Shown piece after piece: positions 43,461 through 51,698 of a stretch of 64,000 bases of DNA (its first letter is position 1; every line of letters begins with the position of its first letter). The DNA lies in NCBI GenBank assembly GCA_934502625.1, contig CAKSUQ010000007.1, positions 27,338 to 91,337 on the forward strand. The letters run 5' to 3'. This stretch comes from an uncultured Gemmiger sp. (GTDB lineage Bacteria; Bacillota; Clostridia; Oscillospirales; Ruminococcaceae). The position numbers and the translations under genes are program-made. The notes under the pieces are model-generated. The model did not search any database. It worked only from the letters and a program-made list of their open reading frames with translations, and was not told the DNA's origin.

Positions 43461-44349
43461 TCTGATCGCGCTGGCGGCGCGCTACCCAGAAGAACTGGCC
43501 GCCCTGAGCGAGCGCCACTATCACGACCAGATCGAGAGCATTGCCGACGAGGTGCTGGCCGCCGGACAGCGCATCGTCATGCTGACGGGGCCGTCGGCGG
43601 CTGGCAAGACGACGTCCGCCCACAAAATTGCCGACGCTATCGCGGCACGCGGCCGCCACAGTCAGGTCGTCAGTCTCGACGATTTCTACATCGGCGAGGG
43701 CAAATACCCGAAAAACCCCGACGGCAGCGACGATTACGAGAGTTTGCAGTCCCTCGACCTTGTGCGGCTGCACGCCTGCCTGAGCGATTTGTACCGCACC
43801 GGCGTCTGCGACGCGCCGATCTTCGACTTCACGCGGCAGCAGCCTAGCGGCACGCGGCGCATCGACGCGCGCGGCGGCGTTGTCATCATCGAGGGGCTGC
43901 ACGCGTTGAACCCCGCTCTGACCGAGCGGCTGCCTGACGACGCGGCGCTCTGCCTGTACGCCGGTCTGCGTGAGGAGTACGCCGACAGCGACGACACCCG
44001 CTGCCTTGCCACGCGGGATGTGCGTCTGGCGCGGCGCATCGTGCGGGATTATCTCTTCCGCGGCCACGGCGCGGCGTTCACGCTGGGGCTGTGGGGGCAT
44101 GTCTGCGCGGGCGAGAATCAGTATATCAAGCCCTACAAGCCTCGCGCACATTTTATGTTGGACACGACCCACACTTATGAAGTTTGCCTGTGGCGCGGCG
44201 TGCTGGATACGATGCCCGCAGACCCGGACTTGACCCCGACGCAGGCGCGCCAGCTGAAAGCGCTGCAGGGCAAATTTGCAAAATTCCCGGCGCTGGGCAC
44301 CGAACTCGTGCCGCAAAACAGCCTTTTGCGGGAATTTATCGGCCAATAA
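43423..44349 (+). CDS. P-loop nucleoside (uridine-like) kinase
   Basis: A 308-residue kinase of the uridine kinase/phosphoribulokinase family. The Walker A motif is GPSAAGKTTS near residue 52, then SLDDFYIGEGKYPKNPDG, IFDFTRQQ and VVIIEGLHALNP. In other Clostridia, related proteins are longer and carry an N-terminal TGS domain. Here the N-terminal part is only about 45 residues. GGAGG stands 6 bases before ATG 43423, inside hemZ. The substrate is a nucleoside by family, not proven. Confidence 0.88.
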   Translation: MHVTQRKRFVSRDLIALAARYPEELAALSERHYHDQIESIADEVLAAGQRIVMLTGPSAAGKTTSAHKIADAIAARGRHSQVVSLDDFYIGEGKYPKNPDGSDDYESLQSLDLVRLHACLSDLYRTGVCDAPIFDFTRQQPSGTRRIDARGGVVIIEGLHALNPALTERLPDDAALCLYAGLREEYADSDDTRCLATRDVRLARRIVRDYLFRGHGAAFTLGLWGHVCAGENQYIKPYKPRAHFMLDTTHTYEVCLWRGVLDTMPADPDLTPTQARQLKALQGKFAKFPALGTELVPQNSLLREFIGQ

Positions 44350-44384
44350 TGCCGTACAATTCACGGAAAATATACATTTGCGCG

Positions 44385-44413
44385 TTGCAAACCGCGCCGC
44401 AATAGGCTATAAT
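44385..44413 (+). promoter_or_regulatory. Promoter of the zinc-ribbon gene
   Basis: TTGCAA (44385-44390) and TATAAT (44408-44413) are 17 bases apart. Confidence 0.75.
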
Positions 44414-44471
44414 AGACCTAAATCGCACGGCAGAGCGCCGCGCAGAAGGCTAGTGAAAGAGGTGTATAACC

Positions 44472-44927
44472 ATGTTTGAATTGGATATTGAGATGCTGAA
44501 GGAGCAGGGGCTGCAGCTGGTGGATTCCGCAAAGAAGACCGCACAGGATCTGGCAGATAAGGGCAAAAACAAACTGGATCTGCTGAACCAGCAGGCGCGG
44601 CTGTCCAAGGCACAGCGTCAGCTTGGTGCGCTTGTCTACAGCCTGCACAAGGCCGGCGAGGAGAACCCCGCGCTGGTCGAGAAGTATATCGACGCCGTCG
44701 CCGAGGTCGAGAAGGCCATCGAAGAGATCAAGGCTAATATGACCGAGGACGAGCGTGCCGAGGTCGAGGCTGCCGAGGACGCTGCCGAAGCTCCCGCCGA
44801 GGAGGAAGAGGAGATCATCGAGGAGGAGCCTGTCCACCTGCGCGGCGAGACGAAGATCTGCCCCGTCTGCAAGTCTGAGGTGGACGGCGACGCGCTGTTC
44901 TGCAACCACTGCGGCGCGCAGCTGTAA
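44472..44927 (+). CDS. Acidic coiled-coil protein with C-terminal zinc ribbon
   Basis: A 151-residue protein. The N-terminal 80 residues are helical and charged, a very acidic linker follows (about 90-118, rich in Glu), and the C-terminus is a zinc ribbon CPVC...CNHCGAQL. Such proteins are widespread in Clostridia without a known role; zinc ribbons of this kind often mediate protein or nucleic-acid contacts. It has its own sigma-A promoter and GAAAGAGGTG before the ATG. Confidence 0.85.
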   Translation: MFELDIEMLKEQGLQLVDSAKKTAQDLADKGKNKLDLLNQQARLSKAQRQLGALVYSLHKAGEENPALVEKYIDAVAEVEKAIEEIKANMTEDERAEVEAAEDAAEAPAEEEEEIIEEEPVHLRGETKICPVCKSEVDGDALFCNHCGAQL

Positions 44928-44979
44928 AACCAAAACTGCGCAGACACGCGCGAGATTTGCACATGCGGCGGCACAAGCC

Positions 44980-45007
44980 TTGACAAATCCCGCAATATGT
45001 GTAAAAT
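44980..45007 (+). promoter_or_regulatory. Promoter of mazG
   Basis: TTGACA (44980-44985) and TAAAAT (45002-45007) are 16 bases apart, 29 bases before the mazG start. Confidence 0.75.
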
Positions 45008-45036
45008 GAAGCGTAATGCGCCGACGGTGAGAGTGA

Positions 45037-45711
45037 ATGAACGCATACCCGGAAAAACAGCAGTATACGGCAGAAGACTTGGCCGCCATCATCGCGATCC
45101 TGCGCGACCCCGAAAACGGGTGCCCGTGGGATAAGGTGCAGACCCATGTGTCCATCCGGATGAATTTTCTGGAGGAAGCCTACGAGGCGGTCGACGCCAT
45201 CGACCTCGATGACCCGGAGTTGCTTCGCGAGGAGCTGGGCGACGTGCTGATGCAGGTCGTCTTTCACGCGCAGATCGAGCGCGAGGCCGGGCGCTTCACC
45301 TTTGACGAGGTCTGCGACGGTGTCTGCCGCAAGCTGATCGACCGGCATCCGCATATTTTTGGCGGCGATGACAGCATAAAAGACTGGGATTCGCTCAAGA
45401 ATAAGGAAAAGGGACGTCTTACCTTGCAGGACGACTTGGACAGCGTGCCGAAAGCGCTGCCCGCCCTGATGCGCGCCGCCAAGCTGCAAAAACGCGCGGC
45501 GCGCTACGGCGTCACGACCGCCGCCACGACAGAGCAGATCGCCGCTGCCGCCAAGGCCGCCGAGACCGCGCCCGACAAGGACGTGGCCATGCAGGCGATG
45601 GGTGAGCTGCTGTTTGCCGCCGCTGCGCTGGCGCGCCAAGCGGACATCGACCCGGAGCAGGCGCTGCAGCAGCGCAATGCCGCTTTCACCGCAGAAAACC
45701 ACGATAGCTAA
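45037..45711 (+). CDS. mazG: Nucleoside triphosphate pyrophosphohydrolase MazG
   Basis: Hydrolyses aberrant (d)NTPs to monophosphates. The 224-residue protein starts with the MazG hallmark [16 protein letters not shown], then [10 protein letters not shown] and [17 protein letters not shown], whose Glu and Asp residues bind magnesium. A second, partial MazG-like segment lies near 130-190. It is short compared with two-domain MazG (about 260). It opens the mazG-hup-rqcP-yabP-yabQ-divIC-yabR cluster. Confidence 0.94.
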   Translation: MNAYPEKQQYTAEDLAAIIAILRDPENGCPWDKVQTHVSIRMNFLEEAYEAVDAIDLDDPELLREELGDVLMQVVFHAQIEREAGRFTFDEVCDGVCRKLIDRHPHIFGGDDSIKDWDSLKNKEKGRLTLQDDLDSVPKALPALMRAAKLQKRAARYGVTTAATTEQIAAAAKAAETAPDKDVAMQAMGELLFAAAALARQADIDPEQALQQRNAAFTAENHDS

Positions 45712-45782
45712 GAAGTGTGCCGAGCGGACGGAAATTTCCGCAGCCGCTTTTTGCTGATATAACACTTTGGAGGTATAATACC

Positions 45783-46055
45783 ATGACGAAAGTTGAACTG
45801 ATCGCCGCTGTTGCGAACGAAGCTAACCTGACCAAGAAGGACGCCGAGGCTGCTGTCAACAGCACCCTGAACGCCATCACCAACGCCCTGAAGGAGGGCG
45901 ACAAGGTCACGCTGGTCGGCTTCGGCACCTTCGAGGTTCGCGAGCGCCCCGCCCGCAAGGGTCGCAACCCCCAGACCGGCGAGGAGATCACCATCGAGGC
46001 TTCCAAGCTGCCCGCTTTCAAGGCCGGCAAGGCTCTGAAGGACTCCGTTCAGTAA
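45783..46055 (+). CDS. hup: HU-family DNA-binding protein
   Basis: The nucleoid protein HU, 90 residues. It starts [20 protein letters not shown] and contains [25 protein letters not shown], the DNA-binding arm. TTTGGAGG precedes ATG 45783. Codons are those of a highly expressed gene (GCT, AAC, GGT). A terminator follows. The perfect palindrome CGGAAATTTCCG lies upstream at 45729-45740 and TATAAC at 45757 may be the -10 box. Confidence 0.96.
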   Translation: MTKVELIAAVANEANLTKKDAEAAVNSTLNAITNALKEGDKVTLVGFGTFEVRERPARKGRNPQTGEEITIEASKLPAFKAGKALKDSVQ

Positions 46056-46065
46056 GTAAGAAACC

Positions 46066-46105
46066 GGTTCGCCCCACCGCGTCATTGCGGCGGGGCGATT
46101 TTATA
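46066..46105 (+). terminator. Terminator after the HU gene
   Basis: TCGCCCCACCGC (from 46068) pairs with GCGGCGGGGCGA around GTCATT, then TTTTAT. Confidence 0.82.
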
Positions 46106-46130
46106 TCACAGCGAAAGGAAAAGAACCCTT

Positions 46131-46376
46131 ATGCGTTTGGATAAATACCTGAAGGTCAGCCGCGTCATCAAGCGCCGCACCCTCGCCAACGAGGTCGCCG
46201 ACGCGGGGCGTGTGCTCGTCAACGGTAAGCCCGCCAAGGCCAGCTACACAGTCAAGGTCGGCGACATCATCGAGGTCACCTTCGGCAACCGCCCCGTAAA
46301 GATCCGCGTCCTCTCCGACGTCGAGCAGAAGGGCAAGGATGTCGCGCGGGAGATGTTTGAAGTGATCGAGGGGTAA
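46131..46376 (+). CDS. rqcP: S4-domain RNA-binding protein RqcP (YabO)
   Basis: An 81-residue S4 protein: MRLDKYLKVSRVIKRRTLANEVADAG begins the RNA-binding fold, and VLVNGKPAKASYTVKVGDII completes it. RqcP works with RqcH in adding alanine tails on stalled 50S subunits in B. subtilis. It follows HU across a terminator, as in other Clostridia. AAAGGAAAAG lies before the ATG. Confidence 0.92.
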   Translation: MRLDKYLKVSRVIKRRTLANEVADAGRVLVNGKPAKASYTVKVGDIIEVTFGNRPVKIRVLSDVEQKGKDVAREMFEVIEG

Positions 46377-46381
46377 GCGGT

Positions 46382-46407
46382 GCGGGCGCATTCCATATCT
46401 GCCCGCA
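46382..46407. repeat. Short palindrome related to the TAGGGGCGGAT family
   Basis: GCGGGCGCAT-TCCAT-ATCTGCCCGC forms a hairpin whose core ATTCCATAT matches the element at 14870-14922. Confidence 0.55.
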
Positions 46408-46448
46408 GACAGCGGCAGGCGTCCCGGTTCTAAAGCATCCTACCTGTG

Positions 46449-46456
46449 CATACACT
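46449..46456 (+). promoter_or_regulatory. Sigma-E-like -10 element of yabP-yabQ
   Basis: CATACACT matches the sigma-E -10 consensus CATACAnT at every defined base and lies 32 bases before the yabP start codon. A weak -35 (TTCTAAA near 46429-46436) is at about 14 bases. In B. subtilis yabP and yabQ are sigma-E genes, which supports the assignment. Confidence 0.55.
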
Positions 46457-46488
46457 ACCATTGTACACACGCAGTGGGAGGAACCGCC

Positions 46489-46797
46489 ATGCCGGAAACC
46501 AAGATCGAGCCGCGCGCGCCCCGCGCCGCTGAATCCATCCAGCCCAAAAGCCACAGCCTTGCGCTGAAGGATCGCCGCCATCTGGCCGTGACCGGCGTCA
46601 GCCGGGTCATCAGCTGCGACGAGAACGCCGCCGTGCTTGAAACGCCGCTGGGCAACCTGACCGTCGGAGGGCAGGAATTGCAGATCGGCGAACTTTCGAC
46701 CCAGAGCGGGCAGGTGCAGCTTTCCGGCAAAATTGAATACCTGCAATACGCCGAAAACCACCAGTCCGGCGGCCTGCTGGCGCGGCTCTTCCGCTGA
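46489..46797 (+). CDS. yabP: Sporulation protein YabP
   Basis: A 102-residue protein of the YabP/YqfC family. The core SLALKDRRHLAVTGVSRVIS-type segment, ETPLGNLTVGGQELQIGEL and the C-terminal GLLARLFR match YabP, which is needed for spore cortex or coat assembly in the mother cell. GGGAGG stands 7 bases before ATG 46489. yabQ starts at its stop codon (TGATG). A sigma-E-like element is upstream. Confidence 0.9.
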   Translation: MPETKIEPRAPRAAESIQPKSHSLALKDRRHLAVTGVSRVISCDENAAVLETPLGNLTVGGQELQIGELSTQSGQVQLSGKIEYLQYAENHQSGGLLARLFR

Positions 46798-47276
46798 TGG
46801 CGCCGACGCCCGCCCCGTGGGCGGTAGCGGGGGACGTGCTGTGGTGTCTGGGGCTGGGCTGCCTGCTGGCCGCACTGCGCGACGGCGTGCGGCTGCTTTT
46901 CGGAGAGGGCGCGGTGCGCTGCTTTTTCCGGGACATAGTGTTTTTTGCGGCGGCGTCGGTGCTGGTCTGCGGCTTTGCGGCCGGGGTCAGCGCGGGCGGC
47001 CTTGCCCGCTGGTACATGAGCGCGGCGGCGCTGGCCGGGGCGCTGTGCTGGCATTGGGCGGTGCAGCCCGCCGTCCACGCGGCGGCAAAATGCGCGGCCA
47101 ACGCCCTGCTGTGGCCGCTGCATGCGGTGCACAGACGCCTTGTACGCCCTGTACAAAACCGCCTTGCGGCATGCCGAAAGGCGCGCAAACCCCACCGTGC
47201 GGCAAAAAAATCCAAGAAAACTCCAAATTCCGCCGGAAAACAGTTGCAAAAGGCGTCGACAATATTATATAATTAG
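46797..47276 (+). CDS. yabQ: Spore cortex protein YabQ
   Basis: A 159-residue membrane protein with three or four hydrophobic helices (about 10-30, 45-65, 70-90) and a basic cytoplasmic tail rich in Lys and Arg. The N-terminal DVLWCLGLGCLLAALRDGVR pattern and position between yabP and divIC identify YabQ, required for cortex formation in B. subtilis. It overlaps the yabP stop by one base. A divIC promoter lies inside its 3' end. Confidence 0.85.
   Translation: MAPTPAPWAVAGDVLWCLGLGCLLAALRDGVRLLFGEGAVRCFFRDIVFFAAASVLVCGFAAGVSAGGLARWYMSAAALAGALCWHWAVQPAVHAAAKCAANALLWPLHAVHRRLVRPVQNRLAACRKARKPHRAAKKSKKTPNSAGKQLQKASTILYN
47244..47273 (+). promoter_or_regulatory. Sigma-A promoter of divIC
   Basis: TTGCAA (47244-47249) and TATAAT (47268-47273) are 18 bases apart, inside the end of yabQ. 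It would allow vegetative expression of divIC apart from the sporulation genes upstream. Confidence 0.7.
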
Positions 47277-47322
47277 CTATGTCTAGTGGCATGTGCATTT
47301 TTATGGAAAGGGGGCATCCCAA

Positions 47323-47622
47323 TTGAACAAACGCAAAGGGCTGCTCTCGCAAGGATTCCTTCCGTGGTGGATCACCGTACCGGTGTTCCTTATCGTCTGC
47401 GGCTCGCTGTTCGTCAACCTCGTGCAGTATCAGGTATCCATTGCGTCCAAACAGCAGGAACTGCAATCGGTGCAGAACCAGCTCAGCGCACAGCTTACCG
47501 AAAATGCCGAGCTGTCCGGCACGCTGGAGCAGGGCGAGGACGCTATCATCGAGCGCTACGCCCGCGAGCAGGGCTACGCCAAGCCCAACGAGCGCGTGTT
47601 TGTGGACATCAGCGGCAAATAA
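47323..47622 (+). CDS. divIC: Cell division protein DivIC (FtsB-like)
   Basis: A 99-residue bitopic protein: a short basic N-terminus, one membrane helix (about 14-36) and a periplasmic-side coiled coil (SKQQELQSVQNQLSAQLTEN) ending in EQGYAKPNERVFVDI, the septum formation initiator signature. It acts with FtsL and DivIB at the septum. The TTG at 47323 is chosen because AAAGGGGG stands about 8 bases before it. An upstream GTG at 47293 lacks such a site. Confidence 0.9.
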   Translation: MNKRKGLLSQGFLPWWITVPVFLIVCGSLFVNLVQYQVSIASKQQELQSVQNQLSAQLTENAELSGTLEQGEDAIIERYAREQGYAKPNERVFVDISGK

Positions 47623-47691
47623 ATCGTTTTCAGCGGGGACGCTTTGCGGCAGCCCTCTGTAATAAAATTACTTTTAAAGGGGTATCTTAGT

Positions 47692-48183
47692 TTGGCATTA
47701 CAAGTTGGGGATATTGTCGAGGGCAAGGTCACTGGGATCAAGCCGTTCGGCGCGTTCGTTTCTCTGCCGGAGGGCAAGACCGGTCTTGTCCATATTTCGG
47801 AGGTTTCCTACGAGTTCGTGCAGGATCTTTCCGCAGTGCTCAGCGAGGGGCAGACCGTCTCCGTCAAGGTGATCTCGGTTGCACCGGACGGCAAGATTGC
47901 GCTGTCCATCAAGCGCACCCAGCCCGCGCCGGAGCGCGGCGCACGTCCGCAGCGCGGTGAGCACAGCGGCAACGGCAGCAATAACGGCGAACGCCGCGGT
48001 GCCCCGCGCCCCAAGCGCGAGGAAAAGCCCCGCGTCTGGCAGCCCAAGCCCGCCGCCCCGCAGGGCGAGATGAGCTTCGAGGACATGATGGCGCGCTACA
48101 AGACCCGCAGCGAGGAAAAGATCGCTGACCTCAAGCGCGTGACCGAGAACCATCGCGGCGGCTATTCCCGCCGCCGCGGCTGA
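47692..48183 (+). CDS. yabR: S1-domain RNA-binding protein YabR
   Basis: A 163-residue protein. Residues 1-75 are an S1 domain (LQVGDIVEGKVTGIKPFGAFVSL-type start, then GLVHISEVS and VKVISVAPDGKIALSIK). The rest is a low-complexity basic tail rich in Arg, Pro and Gly, ending GGYSRRRG. It corresponds to B. subtilis YabR, last of this cluster. TTG 47692 has AAAGGGG 8-9 bases before it, another TTG start in this cluster. Confidence 0.9.
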   Translation: MALQVGDIVEGKVTGIKPFGAFVSLPEGKTGLVHISEVSYEFVQDLSAVLSEGQTVSVKVISVAPDGKIALSIKRTQPAPERGARPQRGEHSGNGSNNGERRGAPRPKREEKPRVWQPKPAAPQGEMSFEDMMARYKTRSEEKIADLKRVTENHRGGYSRRRG

Positions 48184-48200
48184 TCCCACCACCAGAACGA

Positions 48201-48246
48201 ACGGCCCTAACCTGACGGCTGTCAGCCGCCGGGCTGGGGTCTTTTT
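48201..48246 (+). terminator. Probable terminator after yabR
   Basis: GGCCC near 48203 and GGGCT near 48230 can pair around an inner CGGCTG/CAGCCG stem, and CTTTTT follows. The stem is irregular. Confidence 0.45.
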
Positions 48247-48305
48247 GCAATTTTTAGAACCTCCCTCGCAGAGGAAGGCAAGAAAATCAACAAGAAAGGA
48301 CACCT

Positions 48306-49445
48306 ATGTCTACACTTTACACCATGGTCGCGCCCTGCTTTTTCGGCACGGAGTCGACGCTGAACTTCGAGGTCAAGCGCCTCGGCGCGCAGAACATTCA
48401 GGTCACGGATGGTCGCGTGGCGTTTCAGGGTGGGGCGGACGTGATTGCCGCCGCCAACCTGAACCTGCGCACGGCCGAGCGCGTGCTGCTTCTGCTGGCG
48501 ACCTACAAGGCCACGACCTTCGACGAGCTGTTCGACGGCTGCTATAACATCGCGTGGGAGGAGCTGCTGCCCGCCAACGCGGCGTTCCCGGTCAAGGGCT
48601 CCAGCCTGTCCAGCCAGCTGTCCAGCGTGCCCGCCTGCCAGAGCATCGTCAAAAAAGCCATTGTCAAGCGGCTGATGCACGGCCATAAGGTCGGCACGCT
48701 GCCGGAGGACGGCGCACTGTACAAAGTCCGCTTTGCCCTGCGCAAGGACAACGTAGAAATTTACCTCGACACCTCCGGCGACGGCCTGCACAAGCGCGGC
48801 TACCGCAAAAACGCGACCCTCGCGCCCATCAAGGAGACGCTGGCCGCTGCCATCGCCGACCTTGGCCGCGTGCGCCGCGACTCCCTCGTACAGGATCCGT
48901 TCTGCGGCTCCGGCACGCTGGTCATCGAGGCCGCGCAGAAGGCGCTGAACCTCGCGCCCGGCCTGCGCCGCCGCTTTGCCGCCGAGCACTTCGACTTTGT
49001 GCCCGCCGAAATCTGGGCGGAGCAGCGCCAGAAAGCACTGGACGAAGTCCGCAAGGACGCTGCGTTCGAAGGCATTGGCTACGACATCGACCCCGCTGCC
49101 GTCGCGCTGGCGAACGCGAACGCCAAGCTCGCGGGCGTGGGCGACCGCTGCCGCTTTGAGGTCGCCGACGTCAAGGACTTCCGCGCGCTGGATAACGCCA
49201 CCGTCCTGACGAACCCGCCCTACGGCGAGCGCCTCGGCGACGCATCCGAGGCTGCGAGCCTTGCGAAAACCCTCGGTCAGGTCTGGCAGGCGCATCCCGC
49301 GCAGGGGCTGTATGCCATCACCGCCGATGCCGAGTTTGAACAGCACTTTGGCAAAAAAGCCGCGCGCCGCCGCAAAATTTACAACGGCATGATCCCGTGC
49401 CAGCTCTATATGTACTTTGAGCAGCCCAAGCGCGAGAGGAAGTAA
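48306..49445 (+). CDS. THUMP-domain class I RNA methyltransferase (RlmL/YpsC type)
   Basis: Methylates guanosine in rRNA by family. The 379-residue protein has a ferredoxin-like/THUMP N-terminal half (about 1-160) and a Rossmann methyltransferase with motif I DPFCGSGTLVIEAA near 197 and motif IV TNPPYGERLGD near 300. KDNVEIYLDTSGDGLHKRGYR is the linker typical of the YpsC/RlmK-L group. It begins 122 bases after yabR and is followed by the NYN gene after 3 bases. Confidence 0.92.
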   Translation: MSTLYTMVAPCFFGTESTLNFEVKRLGAQNIQVTDGRVAFQGGADVIAAANLNLRTAERVLLLLATYKATTFDELFDGCYNIAWEELLPANAAFPVKGSSLSSQLSSVPACQSIVKKAIVKRLMHGHKVGTLPEDGALYKVRFALRKDNVEIYLDTSGDGLHKRGYRKNATLAPIKETLAAAIADLGRVRRDSLVQDPFCGSGTLVIEAAQKALNLAPGLRRRFAAEHFDFVPAEIWAEQRQKALDEVRKDAAFEGIGYDIDPAAVALANANAKLAGVGDRCRFEVADVKDFRALDNATVLTNPPYGERLGDASEAASLAKTLGQVWQAHPAQGLYAITADAEFEQHFGKKAARRRKIYNGMIPCQLYMYFEQPKRERK

Positions 49446-49448
49446 GCC

Positions 49449-50273
49449 ATGGAAGATTTAAAACTGGCGATCCTTATCGACGCAGACAATATCTCGCCGA
49501 AATACGTCAAGGTCATTCTGGACGAGGCCGCGACCTTCGGCGTTGCCGCCTGCAAGCGCATCTACGGCGACTGGTCGGATGTGCGGCTGAAAAGCTGGAA
49601 GGATGCGCTGCTGAATAACTCCATCATCCCCATCCAGCAGTACAGCTACACGACGGGCAAAAATGCCACCGACTCGGCCATGATCATCGACGCGATGGAC
49701 TTGCTGTACGGCGGCAATCTGGACGGCTTCTGCATCGTCTCGTCGGACAGTGACTTCACGCGGCTGGCCGCCCGCCTGCGGGAAGCGGGCAAGCTCGTCA
49801 TCGGCATGGGCGAGAGCAAAGCCCTCGGCCCCTTCGTCAAGGCGTGTGACCAGTTCAAATATCTCGATTTGATCCTCGACCACGGCGAGACCGACGACAC
49901 CGCCCCCGCCGAGCCTGCCGCCGAGGCCGCCGCCCGCGCCACGGCAGGGGACGATGCGGCCATCAACCGCGATTCCATCGGCCGCATCATCCACGGCCTG
50001 ATCGACGAAATGGACGACGGCACGGGCTGGGTGCGCACCTCCCGCGTGGGCGACCAGCTTATCAAGCGGTATCCCGACTTTGACGTGCGAAACTTTGGCT
50101 CTAAGAGCCTGAACAAATTTTTGGCGTCGCTGCCGGAGCTGGAAGTCGAGGAGCGCATCCTCGCCAACGGCAACCCCATCCAGTTTGTCCACGTCAAGCC
50201 CACCCCGAAACCCGCCAAAAAGCCGCCCCAGCGGCGCACCGTAAAGCGCACAACGCGGAAGAAAAAACAGTAA
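49449..50273 (+). CDS. NYN-domain protein with OST-HTH/LOTUS domain
   Basis: A 274-residue protein. Residues 1-145 are a NYN/PIN-like nuclease fold, with acidic residues in LIDADNIS, ATDSAMIIDAMDLL and VSSDSDFT that would bind metal. Residues about 175-250 are an OST-HTH (LOTUS) RNA-binding domain, and the tail is basic (RRTVKRTTRKKKQ). The family suggests RNA cleavage or binding. Substrate is unknown. It is coupled to the methyltransferase gene. Confidence 0.88.
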   Translation: MEDLKLAILIDADNISPKYVKVILDEAATFGVAACKRIYGDWSDVRLKSWKDALLNNSIIPIQQYSYTTGKNATDSAMIIDAMDLLYGGNLDGFCIVSSDSDFTRLAARLREAGKLVIGMGESKALGPFVKACDQFKYLDLILDHGETDDTAPAEPAAEAAARATAGDDAAINRDSIGRIIHGLIDEMDDGTGWVRTSRVGDQLIKRYPDFDVRNFGSKSLNKFLASLPELEVEERILANGNPIQFVHVKPTPKPAKKPPQRRTVKRTTRKKKQ

Positions 50274-50281
50274 AAGAAGTA

Positions 50282-50316
50282 GCCCCCTGAACGCATCGCG
50301 TTCAGGGGGCATTTTT
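50282..50316. terminator. Bidirectional terminator between convergent genes
   Basis: GCCCCCTGAACGC (50282-50294) pairs perfectly with GCGTTCAGGGGGC (50298-50310), followed by ATTTTT. Confidence 0.9.
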
Positions 50317-51684
50317 CTATTCCGCAGGCAGCAAATACGACGTGTTCACCCAGCCGAAATGGGGCATCCCATACAGCGGATCATACCGCACCAGTGCCCA
50401 GCCGGGGGCGGCGCTGGCGTACCCATACACCCGCAGCGTGCTGAAAGATATCCGGTCGATGATATCATATTCCGTCCCTGGCCCGGTGCGCAGATTCAAA
50501 CGGTTGCTGCTATCGGCGTCCGCCCGAAAATACACGGTATCCGTCCGCGTGGGCCGCGTATCCGGGGCGACGATATCCCCGGACAGCGTATCCAGCGGGT
50601 CGGGCTTTGCCACACCGGGAATTGTGTACTCGTGCCAGCCGTCGTTCTGCTTGACCCAGGCTGTGCCGCCGTCCCACACAAGACCGTCATAGGTGCAGGG
50701 AACAAACTCAGCCCCGCTGCCATCCAACAGGCCAAACTGACCATCCCGGCACACGACCGCATAGCCGTTCAACAGCGGTGCGGCGCGGGCGGCAGTCAGC
50801 GGTGTGTCGGAGTAAATGTCAAAATTGTACACGGCATCATAGCATAAGCCTGTCGCCTCGCGGCCCGTTGTGTCGAGATATACCCAGAGGCCATCCCGTT
50901 GGGCAGGGGCCAGCGGTGCGTCAAAGAAGAAATCAGCCGCGCTGTATGTGCAGCCATTAGCCGCTGTGCCGTTCCTGTCCCGATACACATAGACCCCGTC
51001 GCTGACGAAATTGTACCAATCGTCGCTCTCGTGGGTGGTCGTGCCGCTGACCGTGGGTACGATGCCGTCGGCGCGGCCACTGTACAGGCATAGGGCCTCG
51101 TCGGTAGGGGCGGCGAACTCGCCGGGACCGATGCTGCCTGCGTAGACGTACACGCTGGCATCCTGCAAATAGACAAACATCCGATAGCCGCCGCCGTCGT
51201 GGGCGTCGCAGAGCACGCCGTCGCCGGTCTCCTTCAGCTGGGCGTTCAACTGCTCTTGCAGCGGCTCGATTTCCTCCCATGTCATGCCGTCTGTGTAACC
51301 GTGCCAGCGGTGGGCGTTCCAGCCGCATTCAAACAGCGGGTACGGTGCACGGCAGGGAAGAACCTCGGTGCCATCGCTGCGCATCAAGCCCCATTTGCCG
51401 TCCCTGCACATGGTATAGTAGTCGGTATCAGGATAGGTCTGGAACTCCCGCGCATAGGCAATGAGCCGGATGTTGTCGTAGTCCAGCACGGGCGCAGCGG
51501 TCGGGATAAGACCCTGGGGCGCTGCCGCGACCCCGGCGGTTTCCGCAGTTTCCGAGGACTGTGCCGTGTCGGGCGTTTCGGGCGCGGCGGTGGGCTGCAC
51601 GGTTGGCACATCTGTCCCGGCGGCACAGCCTGTCAGCAGCAAAGCGGATAACAGGGGAGACAAAACTTTTTTCACGACATTCAC
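50317..51684 (-). CDS. Lipoprotein with WG repeats and C-terminal SH3 domain
   Basis: A 455-residue surface lipoprotein. The signal MNVVKKVLSPLLSALLLTGC gives lipidated Cys20, followed by a Thr/Ala/Pro/Glu linker. WG-type repeats are seen (CRDGKWGLMRSDGTEVLPC, and CRDGQFGLLDGSGAEFVPC). The C-terminus is a bacterial SH3 (SH3b) domain (NLRTGPGTEYDIIDRI), usually a wall-binding module. A probable wall-facing scaffold or sensor; no catalytic motif is visible. Its promoter candidate is overlapped by a 45-bp dyad at 51705-51749. Confidence 0.85.
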   Translation of the reverse strand: MNVVKKVLSPLLSALLLTGCAAGTDVPTVQPTAAPETPDTAQSSETAETAGVAAAPQGLIPTAAPVLDYDNIRLIAYAREFQTYPDTDYYTMCRDGKWGLMRSDGTEVLPCRAPYPLFECGWNAHRWHGYTDGMTWEEIEPLQEQLNAQLKETGDGVLCDAHDGGGYRMFVYLQDASVYVYAGSIGPGEFAAPTDEALCLYSGRADGIVPTVSGTTTHESDDWYNFVSDGVYVYRDRNGTAANGCTYSAADFFFDAPLAPAQRDGLWVYLDTTGREATGLCYDAVYNFDIYSDTPLTAARAAPLLNGYAVVCRDGQFGLLDGSGAEFVPCTYDGLVWDGGTAWVKQNDGWHEYTIPGVAKPDPLDTLSGDIVAPDTRPTRTDTVYFRADADSSNRLNLRTGPGTEYDIIDRISFSTLRVYGYASAAPGWALVRYDPLYGMPHFGWVNTSYLLPAE

Positions 51685-51698
51685 CGCCTTTTTTCTTT

